DNA of 42,878 bases from Dehalococcoidia bacterium (GCA_011191875.1 DUFC01000031.1:1-42878), one strand, 5' to 3'. Shown: positions 6,909 through 15,573, numbered from the stretch's first letter. Program-made: numbers and translations. Notes: generated from the letters alone by a model not told the origin.

Positions 6909-8453
6909 GTGCGAGCTATTATTAGTGTATCTGACAAAACCGACGTAACTGACTTTGCCCAGAAGTTAAGTCAGTTGGGATTTGAAATATTCTCTACCGG
7001 CGGTACCAAAAAGGCACTGGCAGAGGCTAAGGTGCCGGTAAAAAGTGTCTCCGAGCTTACCGGATTTCCTGAGATTCTTGATGGCAGGGTAAAGACCTTG
7101 CACCCGGCAGTTCATGGTGGCATTCTGGCTAACCGCAACCTGCCTGGTCATATGCAGGAGCTAACCGACAATAACATTAAAGCTATTGACCTGGTAGCAG
7201 TTAACCTTTACCCCTTCGTCCAGACTGTATCCAAGGAGGGTGTTACCCTTGATGAGGCACTGGAGAATATTGACATTGGTGGACCAACCATGATTCGGGC
7301 GGCAGCCAAGAACTTTCCTAGTGTAATCGTGCTTGTAGACCCGGCCGACTACCAGCCAGTTTTAGAGAAATTGGAGCGGGGAGGTATGGAGCTAGCTGAG
7401 CGTAAACGGCTGGCTCAGAAGGCTTTTCAGCACGCAGCTATTTATGATACGGCTATTGCCCGCTACCTGGGATTAGATATGGAAGGTTTCCCTGAAGAGA
7501 TGACCATAGCTCTGAAGAAGCGCTCTAGTTTGCGTTATGGTGAGAACCCTCATCAGCAAGCTGCCTTCTATATTGAGCCGGTGGTGGGAAAAGGCAAGGA
7601 GACTGGTGTTGCCTGGGCAAGACAGCTATGGGGCAAGGAACTTTCTTATAACAATATTTTGGATGCTGATGCTGCTTGGGGGGTAGTCACCGATTTCTCA
7701 GCACCTACCGTAGCTATCATTAAGCATACAAATCCTTGTGGGTTGGCTAGCTGTGAAGACATTGTTGAGGCATATCGGCGGGCTCTGAGCGGTGACCCGG
7801 TGGCCGCCTTTGGTGGTATTATTGCGTCAAACAGGACTATCGACCTAGCCACTGCTGAGGAAATGAGTAAGACCTTTTATGAGGTAGTTGTTGCTCCCGA
7901 GTATGAGGCTGAGGCTTTGGAAGTATTAAAGCGTAGGGAGCAGCTTCGTATTCTTGTCGCTCAACTACCGCTAGCCTATGATACGACTCAGGCGGACTAC
8001 CTTGATTTCCGCAGGGTGGAGGGTGGATTCCTTGCTCAGGCTCCAGATTCTCTACCTGAGGATAGCGTTAGCCTTCAGACGGTAACCGGGCGTGAGCCAA
8101 CAGCAGACGAGAAGAAGGATTTACTCTTTGCCTGGCGGGCAGTTAAGCATGTAAAGTCTAATGCCATCGTGATAGCCAAGAATATGACACTAGTCGGGAT
8201 GGGGGCAGGGCAACCGAGTCGGGTAGTTAGTGTTGAGCTGGCTCTGCAACGAGCCGGGAATAGGGCTAAGGATAGTGTTCTGGCATCCGATGCTATGTTT
8301 CCCTTTGCTGATAGTGTGGAGATGGCGGCCAGGGGTGGAGTAATCGCCATTATCCAGCCCGGCGGCTCGTTAAGAGATGAAGAAGCAATTAAAACAGCCA
8401 ATGAGTACAATGTGGCTATGGTTTTTACTGGCATCAGGCATTTTAAGCATTAA
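6909..8453 (+). CDS. purH: bifunctional AICAR formyltransferase / IMP cyclohydrolase
   Basis: This 514-aa enzyme performs the last two steps to IMP. The N-terminal IMP cyclohydrolase (MGS-like fold) shows IISVSDKTDV, IFSTGGTKKAL, GFPEILDGRVKTLHPAVHGG and NIDIGGPTMIRAAAKN. The C-terminal AICAR transformylase shows SLRYGENPHQQAAFY, IKHTNPCGLAS, DPVAAFGGIIASN, VKSNAIVIAKN and GAGQPSRVVS. I place the start at GTG 6909 rather than GTG 6903, because GGAGGA (6897-6902) is then at a proper 6-nt spacing. It is separated from purM by the Dph6-like/GNAT insertion and a palindromic repeat. Confidence 0.95.
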   Translation: MRAIISVSDKTDVTDFAQKLSQLGFEIFSTGGTKKALAEAKVPVKSVSELTGFPEILDGRVKTLHPAVHGGILANRNLPGHMQELTDNNIKAIDLVAVNLYPFVQTVSKEGVTLDEALENIDIGGPTMIRAAAKNFPSVIVLVDPADYQPVLEKLERGGMELAERKRLAQKAFQHAAIYDTAIARYLGLDMEGFPEEMTIALKKRSSLRYGENPHQQAAFYIEPVVGKGKETGVAWARQLWGKELSYNNILDADAAWGVVTDFSAPTVAIIKHTNPCGLASCEDIVEAYRRALSGDPVAAFGGIIASNRTIDLATAEEMSKTFYEVVVAPEYEAEALEVLKRREQLRILVAQLPLAYDTTQADYLDFRRVEGGFLAQAPDSLPEDSVSLQTVTGREPTADEKKDLLFAWRAVKHVKSNAIVIAKNMTLVGMGAGQPSRVVSVELALQRAGNRAKDSVLASDAMFPFADSVEMAARGGVIAIIQPGGSLRDEEAIKTANEYNVAMVFTGIRHFKH

Positions 8454-8458
8454 AGATA

Positions 8459-9535
8459 ATGATGGTAACCAATCTAGAGGAAATAGTAGATTCACTACCC
8501 GCCGAGGAAAAGAGTCTGTTTCAGCGGATATACTCGGTTACTGCCACAGTGGGTGAACTACACGCCCCGCAGAGTATGGAGCCGTGGGTTAGGCAGCAAT
8601 TTGGCTCGGTAGACGCTGTCACCAGGCAGAAGATTGTCAGGGTGACCAATATAGTAACCTATGAGGGAACGCTATTTAATAGACTACGAGCCTTCCGCCC
8701 CATTGAGGCTGAAGAAAAAGGGAATATTGATGTTCAGCTTATAAATGCCAGTGAAAATGATTTATTTAGCTACCCCGAAGAGGCTACCCCCGAAGACCTC
8801 TTTGGCAGGGTGGTGGGAAAGCACTGTGTTACCGCTAGTAATATTGCCAAATATGATGGATTACATGGCTTGGTCATTTTTAACGATTTCAATCCCCTTC
8901 ATTTTTCCAGAGAGCAGGTTATTGATTATATTGATGTTGCCCAGGAATGGGCAAAAAGAGTGCAGGTTAAACAACCGGAAGCCAGGTACTTCTTCTTCAT
9001 CTGGAACTGCTTGTGGCGGGCTGGTGCCTCTATATACCATGGACACGCTCAGGTAATGCTGACCAGGGCTCAGCACTATGCTAAGATTGAGGGGCTGCGT
9101 CGGGCTGCCCTGAGCTACAAGCAAGATTATGGCTCAAACTATTTCAAAGATATGTTTCAGGTTCACCATTCCATAGGCTGCGCTGTAGATAAGGAAGGAG
9201 TCAAACTCCTTGCCCACTTGACTCCGTTCAAGGATAATGAGGTTATACTCATGGCGGAGGAGCCAAATCTCTCCCTTAAAGAGAGAATTTATGAGGTGCT
9301 CGCCTGCTTTAGGGACAAGATGGGTGTAACCTCGTTTAATCTTGGCATGGTAACACCGCCCCTCGGCGAAACTGAGGAGAGCTGGGAAGGCTTCCCAGTA
9401 ATAGTCTGGGTAATAGACCGAGGCGACCCTAATATTCAGGCTTCAGATGTGGGTGGTATGGAGATTTATGCTTCCAGTGTTGTCTCTAGCGACCCTTTTG
9501 AGTTAGCCCGGCAACTGCGGCAGTGCCTAGATTAA
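8459..9535 (+). CDS. GalT-like / HIT-superfamily protein
   Basis: This 358-aa protein contains YHGHAQVML, an HxHxQ histidine motif like that of galactose-1-phosphate uridylyltransferase and HIT nucleotidyltransferases. The first part carries segments like those of GalT-related proteins (KIVRVTNIVTYEGTLFN, GLHGLVIFNDFNPLHFS). I do not see the full set of GalT zinc ligands, so a galactose role is not claimed; a nucleotidyl transferase or hydrolase acting on a sugar or nucleotide phosphate is as far as the sequence goes. It starts 5 nt after purH, and the pncA-pncB fusion follows after 16 nt, so all three are likely co-transcribed. A link to nucleotide or NAD metabolism is inference from position. 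Confidence 0.7.
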   Translation: MMVTNLEEIVDSLPAEEKSLFQRIYSVTATVGELHAPQSMEPWVRQQFGSVDAVTRQKIVRVTNIVTYEGTLFNRLRAFRPIEAEEKGNIDVQLINASENDLFSYPEEATPEDLFGRVVGKHCVTASNIAKYDGLHGLVIFNDFNPLHFSREQVIDYIDVAQEWAKRVQVKQPEARYFFFIWNCLWRAGASIYHGHAQVMLTRAQHYAKIEGLRRAALSYKQDYGSNYFKDMFQVHHSIGCAVDKEGVKLLAHLTPFKDNEVILMAEEPNLSLKERIYEVLACFRDKMGVTSFNLGMVTPPLGETEESWEGFPVIVWVIDRGDPNIQASDVGGMEIYASSVVSSDPFELARQLRQCLD

Positions 9536-9551
9536 AAGACGGAGGAAGGCT

Positions 9552-11081
9552 ATGACTAAAGTAGTATTAGTTTCCGATATGCTCAGAGGTTTCCTAGAAG
9601 AGGGCTATCCCCTGTATTGTGGAGTTCAAGCCCGTCGCATAATCCCCAATGTGCAAGGTCTTCTGGAGCAGGAGCTTGCTCAAGGCTCCAAGGTATTCTT
9701 CCTTTGTGACCATCACGCTCCTGATGACCCTGAGTTTAAAATGTTTCCCCCGCACTGCATTGATGGCACCGCCGAGGCAGAGGTCATTCCAGAATTAGCC
9801 CAGTATGAGGGCGAAATAATACCAAAAAGGACTTACAGCTCATTTTTTAACACCCCGCTTGAGGAGAAGTTGAGACAGCTCAAGCCAGATAAGTTAATTG
9901 TTTGTGGGGTATGTACTCACATCTGCGTATTGTACGCTGTAGCTGATGCCAGAATCCGCGGTTATGAAGTAGAGGTGCCAGTTGACTGTGTTGCCTCCTT
10001 TAATGAAGCAGCACACCATTTTGCCCTGCAGCATATGGAGAGGATACATGGGGCAAAGCTGACCAGCTTTAGGGTTAGCCAGGTTCAGCCACCCAAGTTT
10101 GAACCTACTGAGGCTGTTCTCTCCGGGGAGACAGCCGATATTTACTTCACCCGCACTATAGAGATATTACGCCACGAGAAGCTTAATCCAGTAGCTACTA
10201 TGGAGATATTCTCTAGTCGGTCAGGGATTCTCTGTGGTATGGAAGAGGTCAAGGCTCTGCTGTCCAGGATTTTTCCTGAGGGTAATTGTGAGGTATGGGC
10301 TCTGTCTGAGGGTGAAACCATGAGCGAGAAGGAAGTGGTATTGCGCATAACGGCTCCCTATCAGAGCTATGGACTTTATGAAACAGCTATAGATGGTATT
10401 TTAGCCCACTGCAGTGGTTGGGCAACAGCCGCCAGGCAGTGTATGGAAGCCGCCCAGGGAATACCTGTCATCAGCTTTGGTGTCCGCCATGTTCACCCGT
10501 CGGTAGTGGCAGTGATGGATTACGCCGCCATCACTGGCGGTTGTGCTGGTTGCTCCAGCATAGTTGGTGCCAAGCTGGCTGGTATTGAACCATCGGGGAC
10601 TATGCCTCACGCCCTGATTATAATTATGGGTGATACGGTTAAGGCGACCATCGCCTTTGATAAGTACATGCCGCCTGGAGTGCCCCGGGTATCTCTGGTT
10701 GATACTTTTAAGGACGAGGCTGAGGAAAGCCTGCTGGTGGCTCAAGCACTGGGTGGTAAGCTCAAGAGTGTGCGGCTTGATACTCCCAGTGAGCGGGGAC
10801 GGGTTACCGCTGACCTGGTCAAGGAGGTTAGAGCCAGGCTTGATTTAGCTGGCTTCAACAAGGTAGGGATTTTTGTTAGCGGTGGTATTGACCCGGAGCG
10901 AATTACCTACTTTATTGAGAGTGGAGCACCGGTTGATGGCTTTGGCATCGGTAGCTATATCAGCGGGGCTAAGCCGATAGATTTTACCGCTGACCTGCAT
11001 GAGGTAGAAGGTAAGCCAATTGCCAAACGGGGCAGAATCCCGGGCATTACCCCCAACCCCAGGCTCAAGCGCATAATGTAA
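9552..11081 (+). CDS. nicotinamidase / nicotinate phosphoribosyltransferase fusion protein
   Basis: One 509-aa ORF joins two consecutive enzymes of NAD salvage. Residues ~1-175 are an isochorismatase-fold nicotinamidase with Asp9 (VSDM), Lys92 (PKRTYSSFF) and Cys125 (CGVCTHICVLYAVADA) as the catalytic triad, and DHH at 53-55 as likely metal ligands. Residues ~190-509 are a nicotinate phosphoribosyltransferase, with RSGILCGMEE, SFGVRHVHP and VSGGIDPERI. The expected flow is nicotinamide to nicotinate to nicotinate mononucleotide. GGAGGA precedes the ATG. The domains are usually separate proteins (PncA, PncB). No frameshift or stop interrupts the joint, so the fusion looks genuine. Confidence 0.9.
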   Translation: MTKVVLVSDMLRGFLEEGYPLYCGVQARRIIPNVQGLLEQELAQGSKVFFLCDHHAPDDPEFKMFPPHCIDGTAEAEVIPELAQYEGEIIPKRTYSSFFNTPLEEKLRQLKPDKLIVCGVCTHICVLYAVADARIRGYEVEVPVDCVASFNEAAHHFALQHMERIHGAKLTSFRVSQVQPPKFEPTEAVLSGETADIYFTRTIEILRHEKLNPVATMEIFSSRSGILCGMEEVKALLSRIFPEGNCEVWALSEGETMSEKEVVLRITAPYQSYGLYETAIDGILAHCSGWATAARQCMEAAQGIPVISFGVRHVHPSVVAVMDYAAITGGCAGCSSIVGAKLAGIEPSGTMPHALIIIMGDTVKATIAFDKYMPPGVPRVSLVDTFKDEAEESLLVAQALGGKLKSVRLDTPSERGRVTADLVKEVRARLDLAGFNKVGIFVSGGIDPERITYFIESGAPVDGFGIGSYISGAKPIDFTADLHEVEGKPIAKRGRIPGITPNPRLKRIM

Positions 11082-11125
11082 ACGAGATTATTCTCTACCT
11101 CATCCCTCTTTTCTACATCGGTGGT

Positions 11126-11154
11126 TTGACAGAATAATGAGATGAGGTTAAATG
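11126..11154 (+). promoter_or_regulatory. putative promoter with internal inverted repeat, upstream of the CobW-like gene
   Basis: TTGACA (11126-11131), a 17-bp spacer and TAAATG (11149-11154). GATGAGGT (11141-11148) in the spacer is the inverse of ACCTCATC (11097-11104), an arrangement compatible with an operator. Confidence 0.45.
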
Positions 11155-11213
11155 TAAACAAAGATGTTGAAAAATAAGGAAGACCGATTTAGCATTTATA
11201 GCAGGTGCAGTAG

Positions 11214-11384
11214 ATGCTGATGAGTACATTAAGAGAAATTCACAAGTGGTTAATTCAATGGCTTAAGTTTAGCTTCGGCGGAGTTACCTATAAAAATGGG
11301 AGACCTCGAATTCCCCGGTTATTTCCACTCCACGCCATGCTTTTCTGTTTGCCCATAACTTTTCGAGGTCATATAGAAACGTAG
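11214..11384 (+). CDS. possible 56-aa hypothetical protein
   Basis: An ORF from ATG 11214 to TAG 11382-11384 ends 13 nt before the CobW-like start. It begins MLMSTLREIHKWLIQW and is rich in aromatic and basic residues. AGGTG lies 8 nt upstream as a weak Shine-Dalgarno. I recognise no family. A 9-bp inverted repeat (GACCTCGAA at 11302-11310, TTCGAGGTC at 11362-11370) lies within it, so the region could instead be a structured leader of the following gene. Confidence 0.3.
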   Translation: MLMSTLREIHKWLIQWLKFSFGGVTYKNGRPRIPRLFPLHAMLFCLPITFRGHIET

Positions 11385-11397
11385 AGGTCAGGACAGG

Positions 11398-12012
11398 ATG
11401 GATATTATTCAAATTGCTGGGTTTTTAGGGTGTGGTAAGACCACATTGCTGTTAACAATTGCTAGCATACTATCGGAAGACCATGGACAAAAAGTAGCTA
11501 TGGTGGTTAACGAACTTGGCGAAGTTGTGGTGGACGGTAAAATTCTGGAACAAAGCGGCATAAAGGTCAAGGAAATCAGTGGTGGCTGTATTTGTTGTCA
11601 AGTAGCCTCAAGCTTTGCCGCCACTTTAAGTTTTCTAGCCTCAGAGTTTAAACCGGATTTGGTATTGGTTGAACCTACCGGAGTGGCTATTCCGAGTCAG
11701 GTTAAAGACGTTGTCAGGATGTTTGGGACATCTAAGGTAGAAGCCGGTCCAGCTATGGTTCTTTTTGATTCCTCCCGTTCGGAGGAACTATTGGACGATG
11801 AGCGGATGGGGGTTTTAGTCAAAATACAGCTCAAAGGTGCTGATTTTGTGATTATCTCAAAGGCAGATATGGTTGACCAGGCTCAGCTTGAAGAATGCAA
11901 GGAAGCAATAATCAAGGAGATACCACAACTTCAAAAGGCACGGTTTATTGAGGTATCAGTGGTAAACAGGACGGGAGTAAATGAAGTGATTGACGTCATC
12001 CTTCACCGGTAG
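11398..12012 (+). CDS. CobW/HypB/UreG (G3E) family GTP-binding protein, short form
   Basis: This 204-aa protein begins at once with the P-loop GFLGCGKTT. GGCICC follows, the CxCC metal-binding motif of COG0523 metallochaperones, then VEPTGVA and SKAD, the guanine-specificity motif. It ends after the GTPase domain and lacks the C-terminal CobW_C domain of typical 320-400-aa members. Related proteins deliver zinc, nickel or cobalt, or activate corrinoid proteins; which applies is unknown. ATG 11398 is preceded by AGGACAGG. A promoter candidate lies at 11126-11154. Confidence 0.85.
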   Translation: MDIIQIAGFLGCGKTTLLLTIASILSEDHGQKVAMVVNELGEVVVDGKILEQSGIKVKEISGGCICCQVASSFAATLSFLASEFKPDLVLVEPTGVAIPSQVKDVVRMFGTSKVEAGPAMVLFDSSRSEELLDDERMGVLVKIQLKGADFVIISKADMVDQAQLEECKEAIIKEIPQLQKARFIEVSVVNRTGVNEVIDVILHR

Positions 12013-12132
12013 CGAAGGAGTGCCTCCTGGAGCGCAAGTTGCCGACACCAGAAATACCTATCTGGCAAAAGAGAAATAAATGCCCAGAATCAAGCGGAAA
12101 ATAATAACTTCTCCCTTTTTCCCCGCAATAGG

Positions 12133-12249
12133 ATGGTTAGCCCCTTTCAGATAGAAATCATCACTGCCGTCTTCGCCGCCATAATATTCGGAGTAGTTCT
12201 GTGGTTGCAGTGGAAAAAACCTGTCGAGTTAGTCAAATCACAGGTCTAG
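12133..12249 (+). CDS. possible 38-aa single-pass membrane peptide
   Basis: An ORF from ATG 12133 to TAG 12249 encodes a hydrophobic stretch (IITAVFAAIIFGVVLWLQW) flanked by KK, which looks like one transmembrane helix with a basic cytoplasmic end. The only ribosome-site hint is a weak AATAGG directly upstream. It overlaps the convergent end of tilS by 4 bp. No family recognised. Confidence 0.35.
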   Translation: MVSPFQIEIITAVFAAIIFGVVLWLQWKKPVELVKSQV

Positions 12250-13763
12250 CCCTGCTCAAACTTCAAACGCAGAATCTGCTTGGTATTATCGGTAACCTTT
12301 ACCCGCTCATCTATGTGCCAGCCGACTACCCACAGGATATGCTGAGGTGAGCAGACAATGGGGATTCGCTGACGCCAGGCATGAGGAATTTTAGCGTCTA
12401 TCATAAACTCCCCTAGCTTCTTAGGCTGGCTTAGACCCAGTGGTTGAAACCGGTCACCGGTCTGGCGACTTCGCACTGTTAGTCTATCTCCAGTTTTATC
12501 AAGGTCAAAGTAGGCGGTAAAGAGCTCATCTATCAACCTTACCCCCTCGGCCTCCCTCTCCTTGGAAGGAGAGGGAGAAGAATAGTTATTAAAGGGGCTC
12601 CGCCCCTTGAACCTACCCTTGATGAACGAAGCGGTGGTAAAGTCCTCTTGGCTCAGAATGTTTGCCTCTATACGCCAGCCAGGTAGTAGTGTTTCCCCAG
12701 GTATCTTTAGTTGAAATTCACCACCTAGACTAGGAAAGGGAGATAAAGCGGCTGGGTCGGCACCTATCAGGTATTTATCGTATTCTATAGAGAAGATTAA
12801 ACCCCCGGGCAGGTTAAGCCTTTTCCCGGCTGGCTTGGTTAAGGCACCCATTATTTCCTCAATATGGCGTGTCTCAATATCCTTGAGGTTGCCCAGTAAC
12901 TTTTCTATAGAGACTCGAAGCAAGTGCCGCTTCAGGGCAGAAGGTAAGCCGAGAAATCTTACCTTGTTTAAAATAATTGTATTTTCTTGCTCTTGGGCAA
13001 CTTCACCCCATAACTGAGCGATTTCTTTATCAAGGAAGGCAAGGTCATCACTGGCAATGTGAGCAGTTCGGAGCAGGGCTTCACACACCCCTGGGTTGTA
13101 GCTCTGTAGGAGGGGCAGTAGTTGATGTCGGATTCTATTTCTTAGTGGCGACAGTGACAAATTAGAGGTATCAACCCGGGGTGTAAGCCGGTGGTGATGG
13201 CAATAGCCTGCCGTCTCCCGTCGTCTTACTGGCAACAGAGGTCTTATTATAGTAAGGCTATTTCTACTTTGCTCCGGTTGCAGTCCGCGAAGCCCCCTGG
13301 TTCCTGTCCCCCGGATTAGGTGCATCAGTATGGTTTCTATATGGTCGTCAATGGTGTGGCCTACTGCTACCCGGTCAGCGCCAATAGACTTGGCTGCCTG
13401 AGCCAGAAAGGTATATCGCACCTCACGAGCTGCCTCTTCCAGTGAAATGTGTTGCCGGACTTGATAAGCCTTTACATCACGTTGTTCTACAGTAGCTGGA
13501 ATACTTAATTGGTAGGCTAGCTCAGAAACATACCGGGCATCAGCTTCAGCCTCAGCCCCTCGCAGGAGATGGTTAAGGTGAGCTATATGTAGCCTTATAT
13601 CCAGCTCCTCCTGGAGCTTAACCATGATATTGAGCAAGCAGACCGAATCTTGTCCACCAGATACCGCCACCAGTAGCTTGCCCTGGCTTGATACCAGGTG
13701 ATGTTGCCGAATGAAGTGCAGGACCCGCTGCTCCAGTGTTGACTGCTTATTTTTCTTTACCAT
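12246..13763 (-). CDS. tilS: tRNA(Ile)-lysidine synthase with in-frame repeat insertion
   Basis: TilS converts C34 of tRNA-Ile(CAU) to lysidine with ATP and lysine, which makes AUA decoding possible. The N-terminal PP-loop ATPase shows VAVSGGQDSVCLL (residues 33-45) and VGHTIDDHIETILM. The C-terminal tRNA-binding domain shows DLDKTGDRLTVRSRQTGDRF and VGWHIDERVKVT. At 505 aa it is somewhat longer than usual. Residues ~382-410 (FKGRSPFNNYSSPSPSKERE and following) are encoded by a palindromic repeat at 12552-12608 that recurs elsewhere in the window. The insertion sits in the linker before AYFDLDKTG and keeps the frame. It is the last gene of a five-gene operon. Confidence 0.92.
   Translation of the reverse strand: MVKKNKQSTLEQRVLHFIRQHHLVSSQGKLLVAVSGGQDSVCLLNIMVKLQEELDIRLHIAHLNHLLRGAEAEADARYVSELAYQLSIPATVEQRDVKAYQVRQHISLEEAAREVRYTFLAQAAKSIGADRVAVGHTIDDHIETILMHLIRGTGTRGLRGLQPEQSRNSLTIIRPLLPVRRRETAGYCHHHRLTPRVDTSNLSLSPLRNRIRHQLLPLLQSYNPGVCEALLRTAHIASDDLAFLDKEIAQLWGEVAQEQENTIILNKVRFLGLPSALKRHLLRVSIEKLLGNLKDIETRHIEEIMGALTKPAGKRLNLPGGLIFSIEYDKYLIGADPAALSPFPSLGGEFQLKIPGETLLPGWRIEANILSQEDFTTASFIKGRFKGRSPFNNYSSPSPSKEREAEGVRLIDELFTAYFDLDKTGDRLTVRSRQTGDRFQPLGLSQPKKLGEFMIDAKIPHAWRQRIPIVCSPQHILWVVGWHIDERVKVTDNTKQILRLKFEQG
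12552..12608 (-). repeat. modular palindromic repeat, copy 2, inside tilS
   Basis: A 26-bp perfect palindrome with 12-bp arms CTCCCTCTCCTT / AAGGAGAGGGAG spans 12552-12577. A hairpin with arms AAGGGGC / GCCCCTT (12592-12608) follows. Read on the minus strand, the order (GC hairpin, AT-rich link, palindrome, GGGGGTAAGGTTG-like tail) matches copies at 6772 and 41833. It is translated in frame within tilS. Confidence 0.8.
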
Positions 13764-13771
13764 ACCAGTCC

Positions 13772-13799
13772 ATTATAGTTAGCTGGAGCGGAAAAGCAA
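13772..13799 (-). promoter_or_regulatory. possible internal promoter immediately upstream of tilS
   Basis: On the minus strand, TTGCTT (13799-13794), a 16-bp spacer and TATAAT (13777-13772) lie just 8 nt before the tilS ATG. A transcript from here would be nearly leaderless. Confidence 0.45.
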
Positions 13800-13802
13800 C
13801 TA

Positions 13803-14417
13803 TTAATCGGCAGTGAGGTGGCAGGTATCATTGAATAGGACTAAGCGTGTGGTTTGGTCATCAAATATAATAGTGCTGATACTGCCTTCGCCCAATCTGA
13901 GCCTGCCTATTTGAGACAGCGACAGGTTAAGCACAGAGCAAATAATGGTCAAGATAACAAAGTAATGGCTGACTACTACTAGCACCCCGTCAGGATGCTG
14001 ATTAACCAAGCGTTGAACAGTACACCACGCCCTTTGTTGTACCTCGGATAGTGATTCCCCACCGGGCATTTTGAAGGTTATTACGCCCTGACCCTCGCTG
14101 GCTAAAAGCAGGTCAAGGCGGCTACCTACCTTGGCTAGAGGTGTCCCTTCCAGTTCACCAGCATTAATTTCGTTCAGAGACGGCTCAATCTCTACTTCTA
14201 GCTGATGGTAACGAGTAATAGCCCGGGCTGTATCTCGGGCACGGTGCAGTGAGCTGGAATAGATAGCCTGAATCCTTTCCTGCTTCAGCTTAAAGGCTAG
14301 ACTCTCTGCTTGCTGCTCTCCTCTTCTGTTTAATTGGGTATCACTACCACCACCTTGAATACGCCTTATTTTATTCCAGTCGGTCTCACCGTGTCTTACC
14401 AATATAACTCTTACCAT
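13803..14417 (-). CDS. histidine phosphatase family protein (phosphoglycerate-mutase-like)
   Basis: From ATG 14417 this is 204 aa. VILVRHGETDWN near the N-terminus is the RHG phosphohistidine signature. SSLHRARDTA and the late VVSHYFVIL histidine complete the branch-1 active site. Members include alpha-ribazole phosphatase, broad-specificity phosphatases and cofactor-dependent phosphoglycerate mutases; the length and sequence favour a small-molecule phosphatase. An upstream ATG at 14456 would overlap the M48 gene by 29 nt, whereas the chosen ATG has AGGGGG 4-5 nt upstream, next to the M48 stop. Confidence 0.85.
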   Translation of the reverse strand: MVRVILVRHGETDWNKIRRIQGGGSDTQLNRRGEQQAESLAFKLKQERIQAIYSSSLHRARDTARAITRYHQLEVEIEPSLNEINAGELEGTPLAKVGSRLDLLLASEGQGVITFKMPGGESLSEVQQRAWCTVQRLVNQHPDGVLVVVSHYFVILTIICSVLNLSLSQIGRLRLGEGSISTIIFDDQTTRLVLFNDTCHLTAD

Positions 14418-14427
14418 TAATCCCCCT

Positions 14428-15573
14428 TCAGTGGTATGTTGAATAGTAGTGGGCATGTTCCACCCGTCTGGTGTAGCTGGGGTGGTCGTAGATTAGAAGC
14501 TCTACCCAGCGGCTGGGCTGTGCTTCAGCTAGATTCTGGTCAGTAAGCTTGGTCATAGTAGTAATAAATGATTTAGGGTCATCAGTCAACCTCAGGGCAT
14601 ATTCATCGGCAGCCATTTCTAGGCGGCGACTGTAAGTATTGACCACCGGTGCTACCAGCAGGCTGAAGGCGGCGACTATGAGCATCAGCAGGGGAAGGGC
14701 AGCTATATCTGATATACCACTAAAGCCCAAAGGCACTACACCGGATTTTAGGGTAAGGTCAACGACATAGAATCCAATTAGCCATATAGCTGTGTGTATT
14801 ACCAAAAGCCTGAAGGTATCACCGTGGAGGTGATGTCCTAGTTCATGAGCGGTGATTATCTCAATCTCTGAGGGTGAGTATTGCTGAAGCAGGGTATCAC
14901 TCAAGGCAATTCGTCTGGTATTCCCCAATCCCATCAAAGCAGCATTAGCTGTAGTGCCTTTACTACTCAGCTCTATAACATAAATACCGTGAACCTTTAT
15001 CTGGGCTCGCTGTGACAGTTGTTCTAGCCTCAGCTTAAGGTCAGCGTCACCAAGAGGCTTCATCTTAAAAAAGAGGGGCACAATAATAATCGGAGCTAGA
15101 TTGGTCAGTATTAGGCTGAATATAACTACTATACCCCAGCTAAGTAACCACCATGTTGATGGGAAGCTAGTAATAAACCAATAGACAACAGCCACAAGTC
15201 CAGCGCCTAATACTAGGCTGAGTATACCAGCTTTGGCTTGGTCGCTTAGCCAGCTAGCAAATCTTTGAGTGGAGAGACCATAGCGGCAGGAGAGGACAAA
15301 GCCACGATAGTAGCTTAGCGGGGCTGACAGTACTCCGTAGCCCACCATTAGAATAATAAAGTAGATAGTAACTGCTGGGACTACTGGTAAGGTAAGCAGT
15401 CCGGCTAGCCTCAGAGAAAGACCACTGAATACTAAGAGCAACAGCAGGATACCACCCACCACTAGGTCAGCCAAGAATAGGCGTTGTCTGGCTTTAGCGT
15501 ATTCTTTTGCCTTCTCCTGCCTTAGCTGGTTCAAGCTTGGTTCTTCTATAGGGCTTTCATTTGGATGGGACAT
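14428..15573 (-). CDS. M48 family membrane metalloprotease (Ste24/HtpX-like)
   Basis: This 381-aa protein has several N-terminal transmembrane segments (about residues 33-60, 65-85, 115-135 and 143-168). The zinc protease motif HELGH is at 243-247, and AADEYAL about 70 residues later supplies the third zinc ligand Glu. Membrane segments continue between the two motifs. The layout matches CAAX-protease/Ste24-type M48 enzymes. Bacterial members act in membrane-protein quality control; the substrate is unknown. It ends 10 nt before the histidine phosphatase gene and starts 5 nt after the DUF2344 gene, so it is an operon member. Confidence 0.88.
   Translation of the reverse strand: MSHPNESPIEEPSLNQLRQEKAKEYAKARQRLFLADLVVGGILLLLLVFSGLSLRLAGLLTLPVVPAVTIYFIILMVGYGVLSAPLSYYRGFVLSCRYGLSTQRFASWLSDQAKAGILSLVLGAGLVAVVYWFITSFPSTWWLLSWGIVVIFSLILTNLAPIIIVPLFFKMKPLGDADLKLRLEQLSQRAQIKVHGIYVIELSSKGTTANAALMGLGNTRRIALSDTLLQQYSPSEIEIITAHELGHHLHGDTFRLLVIHTAIWLIGFYVVDLTLKSGVVPLGFSGISDIAALPLLMLIVAAFSLLVAPVVNTYSRRLEMAADEYALRLTDDPKSFITTMTKLTDQNLAEAQPSRWVELLIYDHPSYTRRVEHAHYYSTYH

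Noticed and set aside
10401-10745. Minus-strand ORF opposite the NAD fusion gene
   Set aside because: It is a shadow of a well-supported gene on the other strand; similar antisense ORFs across the window were dismissed for the same reason.
12079-12153. A 24-codon ORF starting MPRIKRK after the CobW-like gene
   Set aside because: It overlaps the better-looking membrane peptide ORF and has no ribosome-binding site.
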